Below are positions 12,565 through 24,642 of a stretch of 64,000 nt of DNA, piece after piece. The stretch covers positions 153,368-217,367 of the forward strand of contig MU277715.1 in the NCBI GenBank assembly GCA_022385805.1, in the 5' to 3' direction. The first letter of the stretch is position 1, and each line of letters starts with the position of its first letter. Source of the stretch: Pilatotrama ljubarskyi. Taxonomy: Eukaryota; Basidiomycota; Agaricomycetes; Polyporales; Polyporaceae. The translations under genes and the position numbers were made by a program. The notes below the pieces were generated by a model that searched no databases, was not told the DNA's origin, and saw only the letters and a program-made list of their open reading frames with translations.

Positions 12565-13876
12565 ATGCCCCACCGTCGCCTTCCGTCAACCGGCACCTGC
12601 GAGGTCGTCCCCGGCGTAGACGAGCTGCCGTGCGCTCTGATGGGCTACGGAGAGCGTCCCCGCCTGTGCGGCGGCCACCGCAAGGAGTACGCCCGGCTCA
12701 CCATGTCCTACAAGGAGTGCTCCCACCTTGCCGAGGGCTTGTACAAGGAGGTCAAGGCCAAGGACTGGACCGACGAGGCGCTCTGGAGGGTCTCTGACCT
12801 AGAGGCCGCGATGCTCACCGCAGCCAGTTGCATCGACGCCCTTGAGCGGGAGATCACGGAGCGCGAGGAGCACCATAGGCGGTTCTTCGTCGAGCGTAGG
12901 TGGCATTGTCCCTCTCCGCAGGCGAGAGGTATTGATGAGCGGCCGCGAATGGAGCAGTGGACGACGGCCACGAGGCGTGGATCGCGCGTCTGCGTAAGAA
13001 GCTACGCGAAGTGAGGGACATCGCGGCGCAGCTCCTACGGTGCAAGGACACGCTCATTGAAGACGAGAGACGGCGCGCCGACAAGAAGAGACGCGCTGAG
13101 GAACGCCGCAAAGTTTACGACGCCTGGCGCTCCCCGACGTACAGTCCGTGGCACAGCCCGTCGGCGACCAACTACTCCCCCTCGTATTACGATGACTATC
13201 GCTACTCCTCGGAGCGCTATGCTCCTGCGACGCCCGCACGGAACATATGCGTAGCGTATCTCACGAACTCGGCGTACGGTCAGTACTCCCGCTGCACCCG
13301 AGAGGCTGGGTCGTACTACGCGAGCCGCTGCGAGCAGCATGAATACGAATATGACACCGCGTCCGAGCAACTCCGGAGCAACAGTAGCATTCAAGCCAGG
13401 TTGGCACAAGATATCAACATCTTGCGCCGTAGCCTAGACTCTGGCGTTCGCCCTTCGTTCGACAAGATCACCGAGGATATCGCGAAGGTTTCCCGCTACA
13501 TTGTCATCGTCCATGACATGGAGGTGCTGCAAGTGAGGATCCACGGGTTGAATGGAAAGAGTGAGTTAATCAGTGCTTCAGAGTCGGCTATATGCGCTAT
13601 GGTTCCCTAACGATAGCCCATGACATACATAGCCGCCTCCTACGCTACCGATTATCAACAAGATCGCTACATGGCAACGAACCTGAAGCGCCGCTTAAAG
13701 GCTATGAAGTCTGACATCCCTTCGCCGATGAACCAAGCCAACGAGGGTGGCAGCTGGACGTCTACGTTATTCGTGAGCTACCTTCTCGGATCTCTGGCTC
13801 ATCATAGCCCGCGCTAACCAGCTACGTACAGAAGATCGCCCTCCTAGGCCTAGCTGCATACTGGTTCTGGACCTAA
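12565..13876 (+). CDS. Uncharacterised basidiomycete protein, coiled-coil, C-terminal hydrophobic tail
   Basis: Four exons (12565-12895, 12958-13560, 13633-13772, 13832-13876) close in frame to 372 aa. The N-terminus has Cys residues spaced C-x-x-x-x and a C-G-G-H patch (roughly residues 12-36), a possible small metal site. This is followed by a helix-rich region and a strongly charged coiled coil (RRADKKRRAEERRK, about residues 150-165). A Tyr/Ser/Pro-rich low-complexity segment follows, then further helices. The final exon encodes a short hydrophobic end (LLGLAAYWFW), so the protein may be tail-anchored. Similar lineage-specific 'hypothetical' families are known from Agaricomycetes, but I cannot give a function. 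The first intron (12896-12957) is supported by phase and by restoring the coiled-coil frame. Confidence 0.65.
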
Positions 13877-15897
13877 ACTCAAGGCAGCACTTACAGGAGG
13901 GATTTCCCATGTCACCCCCCGCGTCGCCACGCGCGCCGATCGTGAGTCTGGCCTCTGGACGTATGACGAGACGTCAGTGTTCATGCGCACGCCTCCATCC
14001 TAGCGGCGGCGTCTTCTCTCCCGAAGCACCGCGCCAACTGCCCATCTCTTCTACGTGTTTCTACGCTCTCGGCTGTCGAACTCTCTCTGCAATTCCAAGC
14101 TGTATCGATGTACCACCACTACGTAGGCTGCACCGGTCGTCCGTGGCCCGCTTCGCCGCCGTTCCTCCATTCTTGACTGTCCCGGTTTACCTTTCCCGAG
14201 TGCCCATCGTCAACCAGACTGCTTCCTCCCTGTACCAGTATCCAAACCTCTCGCCTCTTGTGGTTTCATCGCTCTTTCATCACTGCATCGTCCGCTTTGC
14301 TCTTCACAATACCGGGGGGTCGGCCCCGAACGCGTCGGAGGTGAACCCGTCTCATACTGGTCGCGTTCACGCTGCCGCGGCAGCACGTCCGTATAAGCTT
14401 GTACTGATTCCTCAAGGGTCTGCTTCCAGGTCCCTGGAGACGGAACAATATCAAGTCGTGTGTGTACGTGGCTGTTTTCTTTCCTGTGCTGGTGCCATGT
14501 CGTATTTGCAGTCCTTACCCGAGTCAGTGTATTTGTTTGAAATCAGCTTAGGAGAGCTCGTTGTGTCCTCTCTTCCTTCATGTGCTACTACTGCAGCGCA
14601 CCGAACACGTGAAAGAGACCTATGGATGGGGGGATTCTTTATGCATATTTCGCTTGCGCTGTACATACCCAGCAAAGAACAGTCAGCTTCAGCCTTCAGG
14701 TGTGTTTGTGTACTTTGATGACCACATGTGCTATTGAGGGCGTATTCAAACGTCTCAAGGTGATATATGAATACTAGATGAATTCCTTCAGCCATTGTAT
14801 CTCACAGTAACAAGCCATTATCGCACATGGGGGAGGTTTTGCGTTTCGTCGGCGCCCGATGACAAGCGCCCGCGCGCATTCAATGCACCACGCGCCGAGG
14901 AGGGCGTACATTGCAGGTGCCCTCCCAGGATGGTAGACGCGACATTCATTGTGTCGTTGACACAGTAAATAAATCCATCAAACGGCGTTGCGTACTAATA
15001 TGCAGGCGCTTGAACGGTGCAACAAGGAGGCCCGGCGCTCATGGCGAGGCTCATTCAAGTTCACAGTATCCTACAGGCGGCGGAAGCTATTATTCCTTGG
15101 CAATCCACCGTATAGTAGCCCTGCAAGAAGTACTAGCGAAGGCACTTGAGACGTTATACTACAGGAAGGCTCTCAGTAGAGCAGGTATTAAGCAGGTATC
15201 TCATGTATCGTAGGCACTCTGCCACTGCAGTATATGTAGTCCGGCGCCGTCTACGTCGGAGTAGTTACTACCTACATCTGGCACATTACAGCGCTTCCCG
15301 ATTGTTTGGCAGGGGTGGGGGGCGGCCGTCTGGCGGAGTCCGGTGGACTCGCGCGGTCCCAGCTGGTCAGGTACTGTCTGGCCCTGCACGACCGGCACGG
15401 CGGCCGGGGCGTCTGAAGCTTCGCGGTAGCCGAAGGTGACCCACTGTCATTCGCCCAGACACCTCGACTGGTCCTGTGCAGGGTTTTGCGTCGGAGGTTG
15501 TGCATGTATGAGTCTGCACCTGGCTCTTTCTTCGGTAATTCTGGTACTTTGCTTGACACCGAGGCGTGGTACATACATATCGAGAACCTTCAAAACAGCA
15601 GCGACGACAGAACTCTGGATGGGACACATGCCCGAACAGCGAAGCACGACACCGGGAACCAGCGCGTCGACTCGAGGGGGACGAGGATCAGTGCGAGAAT
15701 AGATACGTATACGAAGCGTGAAAGCGCGGCACCGAAGGAGAGGTCATCATGCAGCGGAGTGGGAGCGTAAGTTGAGAAGCGACGAGAAGCTGGGATTTCA
15801 TTGGATACAGATTGGTCGGAGAAGTAATTGGACGTCTGCCCCGTGTTATCTGGAGCACTCGGGCTCTGGAGGGCACAGAGAGCTTGACGTGCCGCTC
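13877..15897. other. Intergenic region between convergent genes
   Basis: It lies between the 3' ends of the coiled-coil gene and the minus-strand DUF1996-WSC gene. A 269-codon open frame at 13909-14718 starts 33 bp after the previous stop and has no recognisable domain, so it is best read as 3' UTR. No RNA gene or mobile element was recognised. Confidence 0.45.
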
Positions 15898-18004
15898 TCA
15901 GATATGCTCGCGGTTGAAGCGGAGAGCGTGGCTGGAAGCCTCCGACTTGTCCGAGTCGGGCCTAGCTCGAGCGACACTGGTCATGAGCGACAGCCTCGAC
16001 GCTCCGCCGCAGATCTCGTTAGCTATGTATAGTGCACGTCAGCTCATACCGAACTTAAGGCATGCGAGAGGCGGAGGAGCCTGAAGAAGAAGAAGGGACG
16101 TACCGTTCCCGGCGCAGCGGTTCGCGCACTCGGTCCAGTCGACCAGCTGCCCGGTGGCGTTGTGCCGGAGCGCGGTGTCGCAGTAGCACTCGTCGCTGTA
16201 CTCGGCGCCCGCGAGCGTGAAGTTGTGGCGCGCGCAGAACGAGGCGCAGACCGCCTTGGTCATGTTCGGCGCGGACATCGTGAGCGCTGAGAGCGCGCGC
16301 CCTGTGGTGCCCTCCGCGATGCACCCGACCTCGGCCCACCCGGTCGGGAGCCGGCTCTGGGCGGGGACGAGCGCGGGGTTGGCTTTGCCGCAGTTCGTGG
16401 CGCTGTTGGGGTTGTCGTCTCCGAACACGGGATTGCAGCCCGGGAGCGCGGGGATGGGCGAGGTCAGGCCGATGTCCTCGTTGACGAGGTCGCCTTGGAA
16501 GACGCACGCGGCCGCGGCGTCACGATCGTACACAGCGGCAAGCGGCGGGCAGTCGAATATGTTCCCGCTCGCACCCGAGCACTGGTCAATGGCAGCCTGG
16601 AGTAGGTCGACGTCCCAGCCGTTCGTGAAGTCCGCGTGGAGGCCGTAGCCGGTAGTGTCGCCGTTCGCGAGGACCCACGTGCCGTTGCCGTGGTAGTCAA
16701 AGTCCTGGACACTGACGCCCATCTCGTAGAAGAGCGAGATGAGGTGAACGGGGTGCGTGTCCGGGCAGTCGCCGCTGTCGAAGTTCTGTATCGGGTACGC
16801 CATGTGAGACTTGTGGTCAGGCGAGTCGAGGTTCACGCCATCCCAGCAGGATGGGAAGAAGACTTGCGCTCGCAGGCCACCGGGGCACGCCTGTGTGGGC
16901 ATGGCGTTGGTCTGCGGAGAGTCGTCGTTCGCTATGGTAACATTCGGCACCTGGGTGCACATGACGGCGATGAGAAGTACTCACTAAGGCATACGTAGGT
17001 TATAGCCTGGTCCGCATGACTGGAGGCATTGAACGTACGCCTCGTCGTGTCTCCAGCCAGCATCTAGATTGGTCAGAGTCAGAAGCGGTAGCTCATATGA
17101 GACCCGGGTGACATACCCGCAGACCCTTTGGGAACGCTTTGATGGTCTCGTTCTTCGGGCCTGGCCGGGGAAGGTAGTAGATGTTGAACGCAGTTGCTGT
17201 GGTATGAGATAGGTCAGAATACGTAGAAGCGCGTGATGAGCCCAGTCGCTGCCTCGCGGGAAAAAATAGACTGTTCAGAGCCAACGACGGTTTTGGCGAC
17301 GAAGTCGCTTGTATAGAGAAGCCCCGGGCAGGAATATCATGGAGTCAAAGACCAAGAAGGGAGAGCAGGTGACAATGTATGATCGCGCAGAGAGGCGTCT
17401 GCATATAGTTATCTGCACATGCGTGAGGCATCAAGACATCGCACGCATGGCTTAAAAATCTCGGCGCCTTTTCTGCGCTCTTTCGCTTTCTCAGCGGAGT
17501 GTAAACAAGCAGCATTCTCAATCTGAGAAGAGCGAAGTTGCCTCCGTCCGGTGGTCGCGTACAGCACGAACACAAAAGCTGTCAAATAAGCAACACTCAC
17601 GCATGGCGACGAACTCTCCGGTGTCTTTGTCCCGGTGATATGCTTGCGGCTAATAAGCAGGGATCAGCGCGGCCCTCAGAAGACCAAAGATGGCAACCTA
17701 CAGCCCAGTAGTTGCTCAGGTCAGGTTGGACAGGTATAGTCGTGCAATTCGACTTCATGAGCTCGTCCGGGTCATAGTGGTTGCTGAAACCGCTGGCGCC
17801 GACGACGGCGTGGACGTGAGTGCCGATCTAGCATCGCTCGGCTGTTGAGCACGCAAAGCCTGGGAGTGATATGGATGGTCTCACCGAGTCAGGGTTGACG
17901 ATGGAATCCAAACGCGTCTGGATGATCAGGCTGGTAGCCCCGAACGTCCAATACGCGTTGGCCGCTGCAGCGAGGGCAACAAAGGAGAGAATGCGAGTGA
18001 ACAT
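15898..18004 (-). CDS. Secreted DUF1996 protein with one WSC domain
   Basis: Seven exons (18004-17885, 17827-17702, 17649-17601, 17196-17117, 17063-16985, 16931-16104, 16022-15898) give 468 aa. An N-terminal signal peptide (about residues 1-17, ending ANA) leads into the DUF1996 domain. Landmarks there are TRLDSIVNP, GTHVHAVVG, QVFFPSCWDG, DSPDHKSHMAYP and NGDTTGYGLHADF. One WSC carbohydrate-binding-type domain follows (about 346-436) with its conserved Cys pattern (GCIAEG, CASFC, DECYC, CAGN, EICGG). The exon 6 acceptor is the ATAG ending at 16932. An earlier CAG gives a plausible-looking but out-of-phase join that would lose the conserved YVCL. WSC-DUF1996 proteins are known from fungal secretomes and presumed to act at the cell wall; the enzymatic role of DUF1996 is unknown to me. 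Paralogue of the gene at 29187. Confidence 0.9.
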
Positions 18005-18606
18005 CGCGAGGAGATTTGCTGGTGTGGGCCTCCGAGGTGGGTATAGACCTGAGCAGGAGCTGAGGGAGGAGACCGGTGGAGGATGGGTATTTAAGCAGCC
18101 CCGACAGTGTAGAGCTTCCGAGGTAACTGGTTTTCGCGAAGAAGAGCTGCGACAAGAGCTTGTTCAACGCGTCTCATCATGGTCGGAAAATCTTATACCG
18201 GATTCCGTGTGGAGGTGGATATCCTGGAATGGTCTGCAATGACAGACGACCACAGAAAGCCCGTCCCGGCAATTCGCACCGCAGGGAATGTAAGGGACCG
18301 TGGGTCGACACGGGTATTCCCCGCGGCGGTGCCATATGGGATAGTCAGGAATGCAGAGAGTTGCCTTTCTGGGTATGTCCGATGTTGGAGGTGACGTCTG
18401 CGAGACGGAGCAGGCATACATCGAGTGAGACATAAATCGCTTGCTGGCACCTGGATCAGATCCTACACGGTGATGTGAGTCTGCCTCATTGGATTCGATG
18501 GCTGCACGGTTTTGCGTCACTCACCAGTATTCCGAAGTCCACACTCCAGAGCAACTAATCGTACAGAATCATCGGTATTTCTAGGATCAGATGAAGTCTC
18601 ACCGTA
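18005..18606. promoter_or_regulatory. Upstream region of the minus-strand DUF1996-WSC gene
   Basis: The rest of this 600-bp gap between two same-strand genes holds nothing recognisable. A TTAAATA element on the minus strand (18094-18088) lies 84 bp upstream of the DUF1996-WSC start codon and is a candidate TATA box. The left gene's promoter and the right gene's 3' UTR must both fit here. Confidence 0.4.
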
Positions 18607-21600
18607 CTACAGCCCATGGAAAGCGGAATCGATGACGGCCTTCTGCTGCGCACTATACGCCGAAGCAATGCCTGGCGCAGGCACAGCGTCCTCCTTCCTG
18701 CCTCTGTACGTCACCTTGTCCCTCCCCAGGCGTTCAAGCACCGCGTTCAGCCTGGGTTCGACGTGCGTCCACGCGCCCTGATTACGCGGTTCCTCCTGCA
18801 GCCATACGACTTCCCGAGCACCGTCATAACGGGACAGCACATCGAGCGTTGCATGGAAGGGGAAGGGGCTGAGTTCTTCGACGCGCACAAATGCTACTCT
18901 GCCGTCGAGCTGACGCTTCTGCCGCTCTTTCACGAGATCGTAATAGAGCTTGCCAGTCAAGCACACGACCCGTGACACGGCGGAGGTGTCTGTTATAGCG
19001 GGATCATCAAGAACGGGGCGGAATCGGGTTCCCGAGGATAGGTCCTCCAGCGGAGATGCTGCAGCCTGAGGATAGAGGTGAGAGGCGATCGCAGTCAAAT
19101 TTGCAATGGGAAAACGCACTGCGAGACGGAGAAGACCCTTGGGTCCGGCGACGACCAGCGGTTTGCGGAAATTGCGCCTGACTTGCCTTCTGAGGAGGTG
19201 GAAGTACTGCGCCGGTGTGGTTGGGAATGCGACGTTCATGTTCACATTCGTAGGCTCTGAGCCTGTGCCAAACGTGTACGGATCGTTTGTCAACTAGGCA
19301 CGGGGTGAGAACGACGTCATCAGGCGTAAGACGGATGACTGTCCGTACCTGGAGCATTCTCTCGATACGCGACGAAGAGTGCTCGGGGCCGGCGCCGTCA
19401 AGCCTTGTATGGCCAGTAGTTAGTCCGTCTGCACCCGATATAGGACATCGAGAGTTCCGTACCCATGAGGCAAGAGAAGCACGATCCCGCTTTGCTTCAA
19501 CCATTTCGCTGCACACGTCTGTCAGTTAAGACGCTGATGACGTACCGGGGCGCACTCACTCTCCGCGGATGAGACGAACGTATCGATAATAACCTGGCAT
19601 AGATACATCAGCTTCTCCTTCAGTTAGAGCATAGGGGCATAACGACTACCTGCGCCCCGTTGAAGAAATCGCCGAACTATACGCGTTCATGTCAGTACGT
19701 GCGATAGCATTTCATTTAGGCGAACTCACCTGAGCCTCCCATATCGGCAGGATGTCAGGCTTCTCCCAGCTGACGCCGTACTCAAACTGCGACCGATATC
19801 AGGCGAGGTCCCATGGCAGCGCGCTCAAATAGACTTACGCCGAGGACGCCCATCTCGCTCAACGAGCTATTCGCGAGTTCCAGACGCCCGATGCATTCTA
19901 AAGCAAGGTTGAGAGGAACGACAACGCCTTCCGTGCGCTGATCCACCAGCATTGCGTGCCTTGCAGCTGGTCAGTGCTCACGACGCCGTTTCCCATGCTG
20001 GCATTCTTACCGTTGGCTGAAGGTCCCTCTTCCGACATCCTGCCCTGAGATGCGGACGTCGTAGCCTTCGAGCATAAGCGAGCCAAACGCCAGAGCCTGC
20101 AAAAAATTTGGATCAGGTACGTCTCAACACAAACGCCGCAGTGATACGCACCTCCGCCGTCGCCCAGTCCAAGCCCTTCCCAGTGTCCATCGCTTGCAGC
20201 CGGTTCTTCACATGTCTCTGAAGCCTCGGGTGGATCTCCTGCAGTCCCAACGCTCATCAGCGCATCCACGGCTGACACCGTGCAAGAGAGGTACAGACGA
20301 ATCCTTCTGGGACAGATATACTTGCACGCCCGACTCTTTTCAGCGTATCTACCTCCACGCCCGTCTCCGGATCCCACACCGCATCTTTGCTAGCAGGCCA
20401 GACGAGGCCCTTCCACTGCCCCTGAAGAACGGAGATTGCACTCCCAGGCTGGTGGGAGGCCGCGGCGGAGAGCTCAGACGTGAGGAACACCTTGTGCTGA
20501 GTACGGACGGAGTCCGCTGCGTCTTTAGTGAGGACGTTCTCATCCTGACACATGTGTAAGGGGTAAATGCCGATTCTGATATATGCGGGGGGAAGGAGGA
20601 CTTACAATCAGACGTTCTTCGTACAAGGCCGGGACAGAGCGTCGTGACCGGATCTTCTCATACATCAATGGCTGGGTGAACGCCGGCTCGTCGAGCTCGT
20701 TATGACCCCTATTATAGCGACCGGTTATCAATGTCAGCTATCGAACAGGCTATCTCTGCAGGTGATACTGACCAGCGACGGTAGACAATCAGGTCCACGA
20801 TGATGTCCTTGCGGAAGTAATTGCGATACTTGAATGCGACGTCGATGGCCCGTTGCACATCTAGACCGTGCATTCAGACTTGCAAAGTGATCGGGTGAGC
20901 GTCCACTAACCTTCAGGATAGTCCCCGTTGACGTGCAGAACAGGAGCGTTGATCATCTTCGCGACATCAGAGCAATACAAGGACGACCGCGCGCTCGAAG
21001 CGGGGGTCGTATACCCGATGCTACAGCGGCCGAGGATCAGCGAAAGGCCTTGAGACGGAGGAAGTGATATACCTATTGCTGTGTGGGCGTGCACATGTCA
21101 GCTAAACGCCCGTCATCTAGTGCACTGCACAACTTACTTGACAACAAGATGGACGCTCCCTCCAACCGTATAATGGGGCAAGTTACCTGCCATATGGATC
21201 GTTAAAGGCCGTGCACGCATATATGCAGGTTGGGCAGCGTACTCAGCCCGAGGCCCTCCATAACGACACCCTGTCCAGTAAAGCTCGCGTCTCCGTGCAG
21301 TTGCACGCACATCACGCGGTCTCCAGGTCGGCATTCTGTCTCGCCGGCACGCTCGAGCATCTTGAGTAATGCAAACTGCTTTGCGCGTGTCTTGCCGAGC
21401 GCGATGGGGTTCACGGCTTCAAGGTGCGACGGGTTCGGGAGTAGAGAAACCTTCACTGGCTTATGGGCCCCGGAATACTGCAGGTGCGGGGATGCCGCTG
21501 AGTGGGCGTGCCGGTCAGATCTGATATAAGCACTCGGCGACAGTAAGAGCACAAACTAAGGTGGCTGATCACGTCGCCTGCTGCACCATATTCCTCCGGC

Positions 21601-22505
21601 AGTTCAGAACCACCCTTGATCTTGTGGAACAATGCGGAGGGCGGGAACTGCAGAAGGCCGGTAAGAAGGTTGAGCCTTCCGCGGTGAGGCATGCCGACAA
21701 TGATGTGCTCCACACCAGCTACGATGCTTCAGTGAATGTGCACTCCTTGTATTGACCAAACAGACCTTGGGCTGCGCTTCTGAAGAGCGCATCGAGTGCC
21801 GGAAGCATGGACTCTCCTCCTTCGAGTCCGTAACGCTTCAGGTTCGGGAACTTGACCTGCAGGAATTGGTCGAACACCTCCGACTGCGCGAGGAGCTCGT
21901 AGATTCTCTTCCGCTCATCTGCGGCAAGCCGCCTGTCTGTAGCACTCTCTGACTCGAGCAAATGCGAGAACCACAGCCGTTCAGTCTTGGACGGAGAGTG
22001 CATGTACTCATATGCGATGCGGCCAACATATACCTCTCTCAGGTGGCTGGTGATGCGCTCAAGCGGCCAATGCTCCGGACCTGCATCCTCCCCGACCGGA
22101 CGCGTCCAAACAATGCCGTTGATGTCATATGTGCGCGAAGGGTCATCGAGGCCGTACCGCGCCGGGTTGAGAGCAGCGACCTCCTCGCGTTGGAGCAGAT
22201 CGAGGGGATCAATGCGCGCAGCGCGGTGTCCATGCGTGCGCAGAGAGTCGACATAGCGGAGGAGGGGGGCGTTCACGGTACGGTTCTGCAGCTGGGCCGG
22301 GGTATCTGGTCCCGAGGTCAGCGGTAGTTCGGCTGGGTCCATATGTAGGAACAAAAGTGCACTTACAGTCAGGCAACGTAAACGTACGTGGCTCACGGTA
22401 GCCGTACGAGAAGTCGTAGTAGTTGCGACGTAGCTTCGTGGAAAGCGTCGGTCGACGCGTACGGGGTGCCGTGAGGAGGTACGACGGTGCACGAACGTTG
22501 CCCAT
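18607..22505 (-). CDS. DHTKD1: Mitochondrial 2-oxoadipate dehydrogenase E1 (DHTKD1-type, OGDH family)
   Basis: Twenty exons join in phase to 956 aa, ordered from the 5' end: 22505-22367, 22332-21766, 21718-21557, 21497-21243, 21186-21138, 21078-21073, 21020-20911, 20860-20773, 20708-20606, 20544-20299, 20238-20152, 20096-20011, 19959-19839, 19786-19730, 19676-19650, 19593-19560, 19508-19463, 19403-19349, 19293-19120, 19065-18607. The thiamine-diphosphate enzyme oxidatively decarboxylates 2-oxoadipate in lysine/tryptophan breakdown. The N-terminus is Arg/Ser/Thr-rich and nearly acid-free, fitting a mitochondrial presequence, and enters the family quickly. It lacks the extra N-terminal segment of true OGDH. 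Landmarks: [80 protein letters not shown]. The DHTKD1 assignment rests on length, the short N-terminus and the [19 protein letters not shown] region; an OGDH paralogue is the alternative. Confidence 0.92.
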
Positions 22506-23336
22506 CGTTGCTGTCGACAACCTGCGCCCTTTCCCAACGGCTTTGACGAGAGGTGGTGGTTGCTGGCTGGCAAGTGGTTCAGAGGTGTTGAGCGGGATGG
22601 CAAGACATGGTCGGGCGGAGCATGAGACGCGGCCATCACGTGTGGGAGGGCAGCGCTCGCGATCCAAACTCGTAGACAGCAGCCGACATTGTGATTCGAT
22701 CACCCACGTACAAACTATTCTCGTAAGGGTATTCTTGAACGAGTTAATCCGAGGGCGAGGAAAGTGATGGAGGTGTACTGGGCACAGGCGAAAGCCGCAG
22801 ATACTTCACTACTCCTTGACACGCTTTGCGACTGTGATTGCCATCGAGATGATGCTTGATTTTCGGTCGACCAGTATACGAGCCTATACACAGATCACAA
22901 AAATCTCAAGCAACAAGGGAGAGCCGTTGTCAGAGTACTGAGGTTAGAGAGGCTAGAAAGTTCCGAATCCTTAGGAGATTAGGCCAACGGACGCGAAGGT
23001 CGAGGACAAGCTTGAAGCAGTTAGCGGCGTCCTCACGAAGAGCTCCGTCACGGCCCGGTGCGCGGCGGCGGCTAGTGGGCGTCTATGATGTCCTGCGAGA
23101 AGCGCCTGTACGTGGACCAGGACAACTCTCCTTCAGCCGACGACCATCTATGCGCAACTTTTTGCTGTAGTGCCCTCGGAGGATAGGTCTGCCATTGCTA
23201 CAAGGCGGGATTGGTGTTGAATTCTAACGGATACTGAGCAGTTGAAGACGTGCTTGTCACATGGCCTCCACTCAGAGGAAGACTTCGCGGTCCGGGACCA
23301 GTCCGGGGCCCCGGTCCGTCCCCGCACTCTGCATCA
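22506..23336. other. Divergent intergenic region between DHTKD1-type gene and aldo-keto reductase
   Basis: The shared upstream region of two divergently transcribed genes. Near its right end (about 23287-23320) it is GC-rich, with CGGTCCG occurring twice and a palindromic CCGGGGCCCCGG at about 23304-23315. These are candidate binding sites. No gene is supported. Confidence 0.4.
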
Positions 23337-23342
23337 TATAAA
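23337..23342 (+). promoter_or_regulatory. TATA box of the aldo-keto reductase gene
   Basis: A perfect TATAAA lies 85 bp upstream of the start codon at 23427, at a typical fungal spacing, just downstream of a GC-rich palindromic block. Confidence 0.6.
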
Positions 23343-23426
23343 GGCCAGGATTGCGTTCGAGTATCGCAACGCATCGCTCGCAGGCCGTCCCCGACTCATC
23401 CACCTCCACCTTAGCGAACATAAGCA

Positions 23427-24642
23427 ATGGCTGCTCCGAAGATCAAGCTCAACAATGGTGTGGAAATCCCGGTCATAGGGCTCGGTACGCGCTGGCAGTG
23501 TCTATTGCCTTCGCATCGGTGCTGATCGGGTCTCCTAGGGACATGGCAGTCGAAGCCTGAGGAGGTGATCAACGCAGTCGAATATGCTATCAAAGAGGCT
23601 GGCTACCGTCACATTGATTGCGCCTGGTGCGTCCCATGCCGGAAGAAGTCGGATGCTCTATCTAAACCAGTGGCGTTACAGGGCATACGACAACGAGAAG
23701 GAAGTCGGCGAGGGCATCCGCCGCTCCGGCGTTCCTCGCTCTGAAATCTTCGTATGTGGTCGTACGTCCATTACACAACATCATCTCATAGTCGTGCATT
23801 GTAGGTTACTAGCAAGCTCTGGTGCACTCACCACCACCGCGTCGAGGAGGCGCTCGATGAGAGTCTCGCCAACCTCGGACTCGACTACCTCGATCGTGTG
23901 TATGATTACGTCTCATCTTCAGATCCTTCACTCACTCGCATCAATAGTATACCTCATCCACTGGCCCATCCACCTCAACCCGAACGGGAACCACCCTAAG
24001 TTCCCCACGCGCGAGGACGGGAGCCGCGACGTGATCACCGACTGGAAGATCCGCGACACCTGGGCGCGGATGGAGGCCGTCCTCGCCAAGGGCAAAGTCC
24101 GCGCAATTGGCGTGTCCAACTTCTCGGAGAAGATCCTCGAGCGTGACCTCCTCCCGTACGCCAAGGTCGTCCCCGCGGTCGACCAGGTCGAGCTGCACCT
24201 CTACAACCCGCAGCTCGGACTCGTCGAGTACCTAAAGTCGAAGGGCATTGTTCCCCAGGCGTACTCACCCCTTGGGTCGACGAACTCTCCTCTGCTCCAG
24301 GACGAGACGGCAAGTGCGCTCGCGCAACAGTATGGCCTTTCAACCGCGGATGTCTTGCTCGGCTACCTGGTCGCGAAGGATATCGTGACGCTCCCGAAGT
24401 CTGTGACCCCTGAGCGCATCAAGAGGAACTTGGAGGGCGCGCTTGCTGCCGCGAAGAAGCTCAGCAAGGAGGATATCAAGAAACTTGACGGTGTCGCGGC
24501 GTCGGGCAAGCAGAACCGGTGCGTCTAGCTTATATTGTCATAGGCGAACGTCGCTTACAACGGTCGACGAAGACTCATTCAACCGCCGTGGGGCGTTGAC
24601 CTGGGCTTCGATAACTGGCCTGTCAGGGTACAGACGAAGTAA
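23427..24642 (+). CDS. Aldo-keto reductase (AKR superfamily)
   Basis: Six exons (23427-23484, 23539-23626, 23682-23751, 23805-23895, 23948-24518, 24573-24642) encode 315 aa. It is an NAD(P)H-dependent carbonyl reductase with a predicted (beta/alpha)8 barrel, probably cytosolic (no signal peptide). The catalytic tetrad is visible: Asp46, Tyr51, Lys76 (TSKLW) and His106 (LIHWP). The cofactor-binding C-terminal half is also seen, with LPKSVTPERIKRN. The last exon is easy to miss, because reading through the donor at 24519 stops after three codons. Splicing 24519-24572 instead yields a GVDLGFDNWP ending, close to that of many fungal AKRs. The substrate cannot be read from sequence; xylose, glycerol or aromatic aldehyde reductase activity are all possible in this family. 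Confidence 0.92.

Noticed and set aside
13909..14718. 269-codon plus-strand frame just after the coiled-coil gene
   Set aside because: Begins 33 bp after the previous stop, has no recognisable domain and low-information Ser/Pro composition; read as 3' UTR.
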